This document shows positions 50,213-63,346 of a stretch of 64,000 bases of DNA, one piece after another. How positions within the stretch are numbered: position 1 is the first letter of the stretch; each line of letters starts with the position of its first letter. A program made the position numbers and the translations under genes. The notes beneath the pieces were generated by a model, which saw only the letters and a program-made list of their open reading frames with translations, searched no databases and was not told the origin of the DNA. The DNA lies in NCBI RefSeq assembly GCF_014701095.1, contig NZ_AP023439.1, positions 7,366,001-7,430,000 of the forward strand, given 5' to 3'. This DNA is from Streptomyces tuirus (GTDB lineage: Bacteria > Actinomycetota > Actinomycetes > Streptomycetales > Streptomycetaceae).

Positions 50213-51563
50213 ATGGCGCCGGAACGAACCTCGGGCCCCGGAGTGACCGGCTTCGCGGACAGGATCAACTCCCTTGCCCCGCAGGCCCTCATCGCCGAGG
50301 TCCGATGCTCACGGTCTGCTGGGGCCCGCGTTGACGACTGAGAGCGAGGCGCCGAGCCCCGACGAGGTCCGGCGGTATGTCGACAGCCTCTACGACCGGG
50401 CCGAGAGTGACACGGGCAAGTTCAACGCGACTCGCGCCGCCGGGATCCCGCGCCAGCGGAGCGCGACCACCCGCGATCCCTCCCGGGAGGACACGGAGCC
50501 TGCCATCGGAGGCCTTGCCCGGCAGTGGTTCGACGCAGCCCGCGCCAAGCTGGGCCCGACGGTGCCGGCGTCGCTGCCGGAGAGAAGGTCGCCGGCCGTT
50601 CCCGACCGCGCCCCGCAAGCGGCGCGCCCCGTGCGCCCGGTCGAACGACCTGCGGAGCCCCTCGCCCTCGAAGCGCCCAGGACGCCCAAGGCCCTCGAGG
50701 TCCCTGAGGCGCCCGCCAGCGTTGCATGGGAGCTGACCGCCGGCTCAGCTCAGACACCGCCGACTGCCGCCCTGCCACAGCTCCCCGAGCGGCCGGTCGC
50801 ACCGGACCCCGCAGGCGAGTCCCGACGGGACGAGAGCACCTGGCGTGCCGATGCGCGGCCGGCCGCGCGCGACACGGTGGCACCGTGGCCGCTGTATGAG
50901 CCCGAGCCGTCTCCCGCCCTGGACTCTGTCCCGGTGCTCGCCCCGCAGCCCGCCCTGGCGCTGCCCACCGGTTCGGACCCCACCGCGACCTATCGCACCG
51001 GCCTGCCGGACATCACTGCTCCTGCCGTGACGGCACCTGTTCCGGTACCGCCTGCCGAGCCGGCCGGCGCACCCGCCATCGCGGCGCCCACAGCGGCTGC
51101 CATGCCGGCGCCACAAGTCACCTCCCCGGCTTGGGAAACCACCTCCACCACCGTCACATCGGCGACGTACGGCGGATCCTGGCAGTCCCCGGACGCCGGC
51201 CACAGGACCCAGGCAGAGCGCGTGATCACCTTCGCCCGGGCGCAGATCGGCCGGCCCTGCGTATGGGGCGCGGTCGGACCCGGATCGTACGACGCCCCCG
51301 GTCTCACCCAGGCCGCGTGGAAGGCCGCGGGCGTCACGCTTCCCCGGACCACCGAGGCGCAGTGGAGAGCGGGGATGCAGGTCACGCTCGCTGACGTTCA
51401 GGTCGGCGACCTGGTCTTCTTCCACGACGACCTGCGCCACGTCGGCATCTGCAGCGGCAACGGCACGATGATTCACGCACCGGGCCCGGGAGCGCGCATC
51501 TGCGAGGAGTCGGTGTTCTTCGCCGGTCAGTCGGCGATCAAGGGTGTGATCCGTCCGGCCTGA
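50213..51563 (+). pseudogene. NlpC/P60-family protein, frameshifted N-terminus and catalytic Cys lost
   Basis: The main frame (50331-51563, TTG start, ~410 residues) has the Streptomyces pattern: an N-terminal coiled-coil start (PDEVRRYVDSLYDRAESD), a long Pro/Ala-rich linker and a C-terminal NlpC/P60 domain. In the domain the normal YDCSG reads YDAPG: the nucleophile Cys is Ala322 (codon GCC at 51294-51296), so peptidoglycan hydrolysis is not expected; the RHVGI histidine remains. There is no signal peptide in this frame. A good ribosome binding site (AAAGGAG) and ATG lie at 50213 in another frame, whose 42 codons end at 50341; this is where the family's start is normally found. A frameshift between ~50290 and 50340 would join them. 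It is either a decaying gene or a non-catalytic binding protein. Confidence 0.7.
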
Positions 51564-51757
51564 CACCGGCCCGGTCTGACGTCGGCCGGCCTCCTGCGGC
51601 GCGGCTACGGCCAGGGCAGGACCAGTGCGCCCCAGGCGACGACAGGGCCCAGGAGGTGTCGACGATCGTCGTGGAGGGGAAAGCCAGTCGGCGGCACCTC
51701 ATGCGGTACCCGGCATGACAAGCTGTGCTCTCCAACGTCCGAGCCCAGGAGGTCACC

Positions 51758-52000
51758 ATGGCCGCAGAGTCTCCAACACCCGAAGGTTCGGAGCCGGCTG
51801 ACGCCGAGAGCCCTGCCCTCACGCCCGACGCCGACGGACAATACGATCTGAAGCGCAAGTTCCGTGAGGCCCTGGCCCGCAAGCGCGGTATGCAGGCGGA
51901 GGCCGCCGACCTCGCCGCGAATCCACACGCGTCGAAGATCCGTGGCGCGCACGGCCCGGCGGCCCACCAGCGGTCGTTCCGGCGCAAGAGCGGCGGCTGA
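51758..52000 (+). CDS. DUF5302-family small protein
   Basis: An 80-residue acidic protein with the family's conserved blocks: an N-terminal Ser/Glu/Pro-rich stretch, YDLKRKFREALARKRGMQAE, and the C-terminal KIRGAHGPAAHQRSFRRKSG. Found across Streptomyces as a short conserved protein of unknown function. AGGAGG with 5-nt spacing is ahead of the ATG at 51758, clearly selecting this start over the upstream in-frame one at 51725. Confidence 0.9.
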   Translation: MAAESPTPEGSEPADAESPALTPDADGQYDLKRKFREALARKRGMQAEAADLAANPHASKIRGAHGPAAHQRSFRRKSGG

Positions 52001-52147
52001 GCCGAGACCCGGCAGGGCACGGCCCGTCGGCGATACAGACGAGGTGCGCTGTGCCCTGCCGGGTGTAGGTCGGCCTGATGGCGCGAGAGGACCCTGCCCG
52101 GCCGCGGCGACGGTTCGCCAAGACCACAGCCGCCGTCCATCATGGCC

Positions 52148-52178
52148 GCGCCCCCGCCCTGATCCCGGGCGGGGGCGC
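52148..52178. terminator. Bidirectional terminator
   Basis: Perfect 12-bp stem GCGCCCCCGCCC (52148-52159) / GGGCGGGGGCGC (52167-52178) with a 7-nt loop, between the convergent DUF5302 and lysyl oxidase genes. Confidence 0.75.
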
Positions 52179-52199
52179 CGTCTTCGTCGCGCGATGGGG

Positions 52200-53957
52200 T
52201 CAGTTGGCGTTCACCAGGTCGTGCGCCGGGACGGTGACCGTGCGCTTCCCCGGCTTGCCGCCGAGCACGATCTTCCGCAGGGCGCTGTTGTTGTCGAGGC
52301 TGGTTTCCTTCAGCCGCTTCTCCGGGTTGGCCAGCACCTGGATGTAGTAGGTGCCGTTGGGCACGCCGGTGATGTCGAACGACTGGCCCGGCAGGTCCTG
52401 GGTGTAAGTGTCACCGGATCCGACGTCCAGCACCTCGCGGACGGAGATCGAGTTCTCCTCGCCACAGGCGGTGGCCAGGTCGGTGTTGTACGGATGCCAG
52501 TTGGCGTTCTTCACCGTGTAGTCGATCGCGTCGGTGTTGGCCAGGCAGAACGCTTCCTTGCCGCTGCGCACGGTCTCCTTCTTGTCGGCCTTCAGCAGCC
52601 GGTAGCTGGCGAAGTCGGTGAAGTGCCAGTGCACATGCCCCGGGCGCGGGTCTCACTCCATGGTGCCGGTCGGGGTGTAGCCGACCTGCTTGCCCTTGGC
52701 GTCGTAGAAGTACTGGAAGGCGTCCATTTTTGCCTTGCCGGGCGAGCGGAATCCGTCCACCACGAGCTGCGCCGGGCCGGCGTTCCAGACGTTGGCGCTG
52801 AACGCCAGGTAGTCCTTGCCCGGGACGTCCTTGTCGCCGTCGCTGATGGTGATGCCGTAGGCCGGCAGCGAGCGCAGGTCGGGCTTGGGGACGTCCGGGA
52901 CGGAGGCCTTGCCGGTGGGCCGCTTCGACAGCGGTTCCAGAGCGGGCGCCTGACGTGAGCCGTCGGTCTGGCCCCGGGTGTCCCGGGCCTGCTGAGACAG
53001 TGCGGACTGCTGCTTCTTCTTCAGCGCCCACGGCAGCGCAGGCGGCGCGGCCTTCAGCGGACCGTGGCCCACGTTGTACGAGGGGCCCGCACCGCTCGTC
53101 ACCGGAGCGGCGGCCTCGGCGCGGCTCGGGGCATGCCCCGGCCCGTGACCGGCGTGCGGGGTCGGCGCCTGATGACCGGCACCGTGCCCGGCGTGCTCGC
53201 CGGCCTTCGCGGAGCGGGGCGCCACCCCGGTGGAGCCTTCATCGCCCTCGTCGCTTCGTTCCACCACGGTCACCTTGACGGTGGCCGCCTTGTCGGCCAT
53301 GCCGAACAGGTCGCGGTACTTCTTGGCGACACCGACCCTGGCCGTGTACGTACCGGCCGGCAGCTGGACCGGCTCGCCGTACGAGCCCGCGTAGGTGTTG
53401 GCCGCCCAGCCCTTCTCGACGCCCCACACCGAGCCGAGGGTGAAGGGGTTCGTGGGGCAGCTCTCCGGATACTTGGACTTGGCGGGTGCGTCGGGCCGTA
53501 CGCGGCCGCTGGCGTTGTTCGGGCAGAAGCTCTCCCTGCGGGTGAGGACCTTCTTGCCGGCCTTGTCGGTCAGGGTGATCTCCGAGAAGCCGGGCAGCCC
53601 GGAGAAATCCTTCACGGTGCCCGTGGGCAGCTTCTTCGCTTTGGCCTTGCCGCCCTCGTACACGGTCTGGGTGACAGCCACCGGGTCCTTGTACGACTTC
53701 CGGGTCACCTTGAGTTCCAGCGGCCTCCCCTCCGCGATGAGGTAGGTGCCGAGGTCCAGGTACACACCCGGCTCCTCCTTCCAGGAGGTGAGCGTCACCG
53801 AGTTGGTCGCGGCGACGAGGCTCAGCTCGGGGCCCTTCGCGGCCTTCGTCGGCTCCTGGGCGGCGGCCACGATGCCGGCCGTGACGGCCGTCACGGCGAT
53901 GGCCGTGGTGCCGGCGAGCAGCGTACGCCGCAGCCGAGTGGTGCGTCTTCTGGTCAT
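52200..53957 (-). pseudogene. Lysyl oxidase-family copper protein with one in-frame TGA
   Basis: A 585-codon gene with a signal peptide (RRRTTRLRRTLLAGTTA, cleavage near AAA), an N-terminal beta-rich domain, a His-rich linker (~residues 270-325: HAGHGAGHQAPTPHAGHGPG) and a C-terminal lysyl oxidase domain (VHWHFTDFASYRLL, then GVPNGTYYIQVLANP and LDNN). At codon 435 (52653-52655) the conserved Trp of the GTMEWDPRPGH-type motif is TGA; homology continues in the same frame on both sides. So one TGG-to-TGA change cuts the protein just before its copper-binding HxHxxxF histidines. It could be a true nonsense mutation, a sequencing error or readthrough. A GTG at 52634 could only start the tail. GAGGG precedes the ATG at 53957. 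If active, it would oxidise lysines or amines outside the cell. Confidence 0.85.
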
Positions 53958-54221
53958 GGTTCCCTCGTCCTCCGGTGCTCGGGAAGGAAGCAGGCGGCAC
54001 GACGCGTCCACGAGGGCCGGGCCGGGGCCGTCACGTAAGAGGCGTTTTGTTCCGCCCGCGCTGTGAGAGGAACGGACCGGTCGTGTGGTTGTCCGGAGGA
54101 GGAAAGGGGGTGAAGGGTTGGCCGGATGCCGTCGTGGTGACGAGATCCGGCCGTTGGTGCGAGCACGCCTCATCCGAGGGCAGCTCGCTGTCGTCGCGCC
54201 CTCTCGGGATCGTGCCGTTGC

Positions 54222-56534
<2,313 letters not shown>

Positions 56535-56584
56535 CGGTTGGCCTTTCTCTTGCGGTGTCCGGTGTCCGGTGTCCTGTGTGCCGG

Positions 56585-57205
56585 TCAGCCGACGGGCCAC
56601 TGGGGCACGCGGCTCCTGGGCGGTTCCGGGTGAGCGTGCTGCACGCGGCCGTTGCGGATGGTGCCGCGCCAGGCCCCACCCTCCTGCCCCACTGCCTCGA
56701 TGAACTGCTTGAAGTTCACGAGTGCGCCCCGGACCAGCCGGGCGGTCAGCTGTGCGGCCCAGGGCGAGCGGGTGAGGATCCTGGCGGCGCCCCGCGGTTC
56801 CAGGAGCATCCGGACCGTGATCGCGGTGCCGCCGGAGTGCGTCGGCCTGAACTCGACCTCGCCCTGGTGGGAGGGGTCCTGCTCCAAGCCGCGCCAGGCC
56901 AGGTAGGCGTCGGGGTCCTGCTCCACGATCTCGACCGTGAAGCGGTGGCGCAGGGGCCCGTAGCCCATGGTCCACGCGGTGACGGTGGGCTTGATCTGCT
57001 CCACGCCGTGCACCACGGTCGCGAAGCGCGGGAAGGTCTTGAACTGCGTCCACTGGTTGTACGCGGTCCGCACCGGGACCGCGACCTCCACCGTCTCCTC
57101 TACGTGCCGCTCCCGCAGCGGACGGCGACGCTGGACGCCGTCACCGCCGGTGCGCTTCCCCGGCGGGTTGGGCACGGCTTGCTGGGCCTCGTCGTGGTGC
57201 GCCAT
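56585..57205 (-). CDS. SRPBCC-family (polyketide cyclase/dehydrase-like) protein
   Basis: A 206-residue START-fold protein (VEETVEVAVPVRTAYNQWTQ, FPRFATVVHGVEQIKPT, GYGPLRHRFTVEIVEQD, FRPTHSGGTAITVRMLLEP). Such proteins in Streptomyces are often stress-related rather than true cyclases. It starts at ATG 57205, with GGAAGAGAG upstream, and precedes the FdhF-like gene in the same direction. A basic N-terminus and Pro-rich C-terminus add length to the ~140-residue core. Confidence 0.85.
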   Translation of the reverse strand: MAHHDEAQQAVPNPPGKRTGGDGVQRRRPLRERHVEETVEVAVPVRTAYNQWTQFKTFPRFATVVHGVEQIKPTVTAWTMGYGPLRHRFTVEIVEQDPDAYLAWRGLEQDPSHQGEVEFRPTHSGGTAITVRMLLEPRGAARILTRSPWAAQLTARLVRGALVNFKQFIEAVGQEGGAWRGTIRNGRVQHAHPEPPRSRVPQWPVG

Positions 57206-57502
57206 CGTGGTCTCTCTTCCGGTGAGGGAGCCGGGCGTCCGAGCAACCGGCCTGGCCTCGTGTGTGAGGGCTTTTCTACCGGTTCCCCCATCGTGCCGTC
57301 CGAGTCACTCCGGTGGCCCGTACGCCACGCGTTCGGAGTGCCGGCTCCACCACTCGTGGACACCAAGGCATCGAACACCTGTCAGATCCGCGGCCGCGGC
57401 CAGCCGAAAGCGGCCCGGGCGAGACGCGGCTGGTCCGCCGCCAGGTCTGCCCGCGGACCAGCGACACCGCATGTCGCACGCAGGGTCACGGGCCGGGGCG
57501 GT

Positions 57503-57790
57503 TCACCCTGCCACGGTCGCCAGCACGTCGTGTCCCAGTCGCCGGACGACGTCGGTGGCGAGCCGGTGACGCACGCACCAGCTCAGCAGCCGGTCCCGCA
57601 GCTCCAGCGGGGCCGCCGCCCACACCACCAGCATGATCACGGCGACGGGCAGGGTGAAGGGGATCGGGGTACCGATGCCCGCCTTGCGGCGCAGTGTCTG
57701 CAGATAGCCGACGCAGAGCATGAACGACGTGCTCATCGGGGTGATGGGGTTCGTGCAGGAGTCGGCGATGCCGTAGAGCGCCATGGTCAT
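57503..57790 (-). pseudogene. C-terminal remnant of an AbgT-family transporter gene
   Basis: The 95-codon stretch ALYGIADSCTNPITPMSTSF, LQTLRRKAGIGTPI and the following hydrophobic VAVIMLVVWAA resemble the last helices of AbgT (p-aminobenzoyl-glutamate) transporters, where GDSxTNxITP and RKAGIGT are conserved. All preceding helices are absent; the open frame upstream to 57892 is unrelated. Not likely functional. Confidence 0.5.
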
Positions 57791-57857
57791 GGCCGGACTG
57801 GTGCCGAGCGCGCAGAGGGGGCATTGCGTCGCCCTACCTGAATGCAGCGCTGCTTCG

Positions 57858-58052
57858 TCAGTCTTGCCCTCGCTGCCCGGCACGACCCTCAAAATCCCGG
57901 CGGACTGCCGCGCCTTCGTCCTCGGTCAGCCCACCCCGGTCGGGAAATTCCAGAACACTGCCACAGTGGCTGCACAGCTTCCCGTCCTCGGCGGGTGTGC
58001 CGCATGCCTTGCAGAACCGATTGCCCTTCGCGTCCTCAATGCCCTGAGTCAT
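57858..58052 (-). CDS. Small zinc-ribbon protein
   Basis: A 64-residue protein with two CxxC pairs, FCKACGTPAEDGKLCSHCGS, forming a zinc ribbon, and an acidic/helical C-terminus. Such proteins are frequent as stand-alone small proteins in actinomycetes. GGAG lies 4-5 nt ahead of the ATG at 58052. Function unknown. Confidence 0.6.
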   Translation of the reverse strand: MTQGIEDAKGNRFCKACGTPAEDGKLCSHCGSVLEFPDRGGLTEDEGAAVRRDFEGRAGQRGQD

Positions 58053-58277
58053 GACTCTCCGGATGTAGCCAGGCTGGTGGTTTTGAGTGCGGGGGTACCC
58101 ACGGCATTGCAGTCGATGCCGCCCGACGTCCTGCTGGAGAGGTGCCAACCCCTCTCATGTGCCACCGCCAGCCGCCAAGTGACGTGGCATCAGGCCAAGT
58201 TGCGTCGGCTGCCTTCCGGGATCGTTGTCTCGCCCATATTCTCGTGCGCCCAGCGTTACCAACGGTAAGGGGTGGCG

Positions 58278-60041
58278 ATGAGCGGCACCACGCGCAGAGG
58301 GTTCCTGGGCACTGCCGCGGCCGCCGGTGGCGGAGCAGCCCTCGGAATCCCAGAACGGGCCTCGGCCGCGAACGGCTCCACGCCGCAGTCCGTGGCGGTC
58401 CTGGGCGGCGGCGTCGCCGGCCTCACGGCCGCTCACGAACTCGCCGAGCGCGGCTTCCGGGTCACGGTCTTCGAACGCAAGGCACTGGGCGGCAAGGCCC
58501 GCAGCATGGACGTGCCGAACAGTGCCACCGGCGGCCGACGCCCCCTGCCGGGCGAGCACGGCTTCCGCTTCATCCCCGGCATCTACCACAACCTGCCCGA
58601 CACGATGCGGCGCATCCCTTTCCCCGGCAACCCGGGCGGCGTCCACGACAACCTCGTCGCCCCGAAGGAGATGCTGTTCGCCAGGTCGGGCGGCCGTGAA
58701 GACATCCGGATCCCGCTGCCCTGGCCCGACAACCCCCCGGCCGAACTCACCCCCGACGACATCCGCCGCGCCCTCACCGCCGTTCTGGACACGGCCTTCA
58801 ACCTCCCCCTCCACGAGGCCCTGTACTTCGCCAACCGTCTCCTGGTCTTCCTCACCAGCTGCGACCAGCGCCGCGACACCGTATGGGAGCGCACGCCCTG
58901 GTGGGACTTCGTGCGGGCCGGACGGATGTCCTACGACTACCAGCGCGTCCTTGCCGTCGGCATCACCCGCAACATCGTGGCCACCAAGGCGGAAGAGGCC
59001 AGCACCCGCACGGTCGGCACGCTGCTGGAGGCCTTCGCCTTCAACCTCCTCGGGCGGGGCGCGGACGGACCACTGGACCGGATCCTCAACGCGCCCACCA
59101 ACGAGGCATGGATCGACCCCTGGGTGACCTACCTGAAGTCACTCGGGGTCGAGTTCCACGTCGGCTGGACCGCACGGGACCTCACCCTGGACGCGGGTGC
59201 GATCGCAGGAGCCGTCGTGGAGGACCCCTCAGGCGTCCGCCGAACCGTCACCGCCGACCACTACATCTCGGCGATGCCCGTCGAGCACGCCCGCCGCACA
59301 TGGAACTCCGCCGTCCGCGCAGCCGACCCCCAGCTGGCCGAGTGCGACCGGCTGGAGACGGACTGGATGACGGGCATCCAGTTCTACCTGACCGAACGCA
59401 CACCGATCGTGCACGGCCATCTCGACCTCATCGACTCGCCCTGGTCGCTGACCGCGATCGCCCAGGCCCAGCACTGGCCCGGCCGCTGCTTCCCGGCCGA
59501 CTACGGCGACGGCACGGTCGCGGACTGCCTGTCCGTGGACGTCTCCGAGTGGGACCGCCCGGGCATCCTGTACGGCAAGACGGCCAAGCAATGCACCCGT
59601 GCCGAAGTCGCACGCGAAGTGTGGGCACAGCTCAAGGCATCGCTCAACGACAGCGGCCGTACGGTCCTGAAGGACTCGGTGCTGCACTCCTGGTTCCTCG
59701 ACCCCGCCGTCGACGGCCTCGGCACGCCGCATCCCGTCAACGACGAACAGCTGCTCATCCACCCGGTGGGCACCTTCCACCACCGTCCGCGGTCGGCCAC
59801 GAAGATCCCCAACCTCTTCCTGGCCGGCGACTACGTGGCCGTGCCCATCGACCTCGCCACCATGGAAGGCGCCAACTCCTCGGCCCGGCAGGCCGTCAAC
59901 GCCCTGCTGGACCGCTCCGGTTCCACCGCACCACGCTGCACCGTGACCCCCCTGTACCGGGCCCCCGAGCTGGAGCCCTTCCGACGCCACGACCGCACCC
60001 GCTACCTCCTCGGACTGCCGAACGCGTTCGACATCGGCTGA
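58278..60041 (+). CDS. Tat-exported FAD-dependent amine oxidoreductase (hydroxysqualene dehydroxylase/phytoene desaturase-like)
   Basis: A 587-residue flavoprotein. A twin-arginine leader (TTRRGFLGTAAA) is followed by the FAD dinucleotide fold SVAVLGGGVAGLTAAHELAE and FERKALGGKARS. The C-terminus has NLFLAGDYVAVPIDLATMEG, the second FAD site of the amine-oxidase superfamily. Segments such as LPGEHGFRFIPGIYHNLPDT resemble HpnE-type hydroxysqualene dehydroxylases, but those are usually cytosolic and part of hopanoid clusters, which is not the case here. The ATG at 58278 has AAGGGG 5 nt upstream; a GTG at 58272 is an alternative. Substrate unknown. Confidence 0.88.
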   Translation: MSGTTRRGFLGTAAAAGGGAALGIPERASAANGSTPQSVAVLGGGVAGLTAAHELAERGFRVTVFERKALGGKARSMDVPNSATGGRRPLPGEHGFRFIPGIYHNLPDTMRRIPFPGNPGGVHDNLVAPKEMLFARSGGREDIRIPLPWPDNPPAELTPDDIRRALTAVLDTAFNLPLHEALYFANRLLVFLTSCDQRRDTVWERTPWWDFVRAGRMSYDYQRVLAVGITRNIVATKAEEASTRTVGTLLEAFAFNLLGRGADGPLDRILNAPTNEAWIDPWVTYLKSLGVEFHVGWTARDLTLDAGAIAGAVVEDPSGVRRTVTADHYISAMPVEHARRTWNSAVRAADPQLAECDRLETDWMTGIQFYLTERTPIVHGHLDLIDSPWSLTAIAQAQHWPGRCFPADYGDGTVADCLSVDVSEWDRPGILYGKTAKQCTRAEVAREVWAQLKASLNDSGRTVLKDSVLHSWFLDPAVDGLGTPHPVNDEQLLIHPVGTFHHRPRSATKIPNLFLAGDYVAVPIDLATMEGANSSARQAVNALLDRSGSTAPRCTVTPLYRAPELEPFRRHDRTRYLLGLPNAFDIG

Positions 60042-60364
60042 CCGCTGGGGAGTTGTACCGACGTCCAAGAACGAACATCACCATGTTCGGAGCGACGCCC
60101 GGGCCTCCCCACTCACGCGGCACGCGCCCGCTTCGCACAGCAGTGGAATGACCGCCGGGCCCACCTGCATGACGGTGCCTTCACCCCCTTGACACCCGCC
60201 GGGTGCGAAGGGGGCGGCCGCGTGTAATCGTCGATGACCTGCCTGGAAAGCCCGACCGGTGATTAGTACGGCACAGCCGGGTACCCGGCGCCGGATCATA
60301 CGGCACCCCCCATGCACATGGCCTGAGCCGGCCGTGGCCGGTCAGACGCGGAGGAACGATAGCG
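60042..60364. other. Promoter-containing gap upstream of katE
   Basis: A 323-bp gap with no gene. It carries the SigB-like promoter listed separately; otherwise I see nothing. Confidence 0.5.
60258..60284 (+). promoter_or_regulatory. Candidate SigB-type promoter for katE
   Basis: -35 GGTGATT (60258-60264), 14-bp spacer, -10 GGGTAC (60279-60284). This fits the GNNTN14-16GGGTA(C/T) pattern of Streptomyces SigB, a known controller of catalase genes. Confidence 0.5.
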
Positions 60365-62638
<2,274 letters not shown>

Positions 62639-62668
62639 GCGGCCGGCCGCCGTCCACACAGCGGCCAG

Positions 62669-62697
62669 GGCTGCTGCCCCCTAACGGGGCAGCAGCC
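62669..62697 (+). terminator. Intrinsic terminator after katE
   Basis: Perfect 12-bp stem GGCTGCTGCCCC / GGGGCAGCAGCC with a 5-nt loop (CTAAC), 30 bp after the katE stop codon. Confidence 0.85.
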
Positions 62698-62954
62698 TCT
62701 CGCTCCGTACTCGCCGGCCCGGCGGCGGTGACGGTGATGGTCTGCCGGACCGGCGGTCCGGAAGCGCCCCGGTGGCCCGCGGCCAGGATGCGCGGCGGCT
62801 CGCGCGGCGGCCGCTGGGTGGCGTTGGTGCGGCGGCGGTCCGTGCCGGACGGTGGGGTCGTCGTGCGTCTCCGGCGGCAGTGGCGGTCAGGGCGTCGGTC
62901 GTGGGCCGATGCCTCGGCCGGAGGCCGGGTGAGGGTGCACCGTTTTCGGCGCTG

Positions 62955-63317
62955 TCACCGGTTCCCGGCCCCCCTGCCCTCCAGCAGTCCGTGCAGGTGC
63001 GCGGCGGCGTTCTGGATGTCCACGTATTTCTGCTGTCCGGCGCGTACCTCGGCGGAGAGCACACCACAGCGGTGGACACGATGGAAATCGCCGTAGGGGA
63101 ACTTGTACCGGCCCTTCGTCTCGTTTCCCATCTCGTCGTCGATGCCCAGGTACCACCTGGCGTACTCGGCGAATCCGTGCTCCTCGAGGTAGGCGTTCTC
63201 GTCCGCTGCCGAAGGCCGGTGCTCGCTCCACTCGTCCCGGTCGTCCAGCACGATCCGCCCCTCTTCGGTCAGCTTCTTTGCGTGGGCGAACGCCGCCGCG
63301 TTCAGTTTCACCGTCAT
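62955..63317 (-). CDS. Conserved hypothetical protein
   Basis: A 120-residue cytosolic protein (FAHAKKLTEEGRIVLDDRDE, EYARWYLGIDDEMGNETKG, KFPYGDFHRVHRCG). It is helix-rich with several conserved Trp/Tyr/His positions and looks like a known small conserved family, but I cannot name a function. ATG at 63317. It lies 29 bp downstream of the last gene in the same direction, so probably the same operon. Confidence 0.75.
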   Translation of the reverse strand: MTVKLNAAAFAHAKKLTEEGRIVLDDRDEWSEHRPSAADENAYLEEHGFAEYARWYLGIDDEMGNETKGRYKFPYGDFHRVHRCGVLSAEVRAGQQKYVDIQNAAAHLHGLLEGRGAGNR

Positions 63318-63346
63318 GCCGTTTACCGCCGTATCTACTGTCGTGC

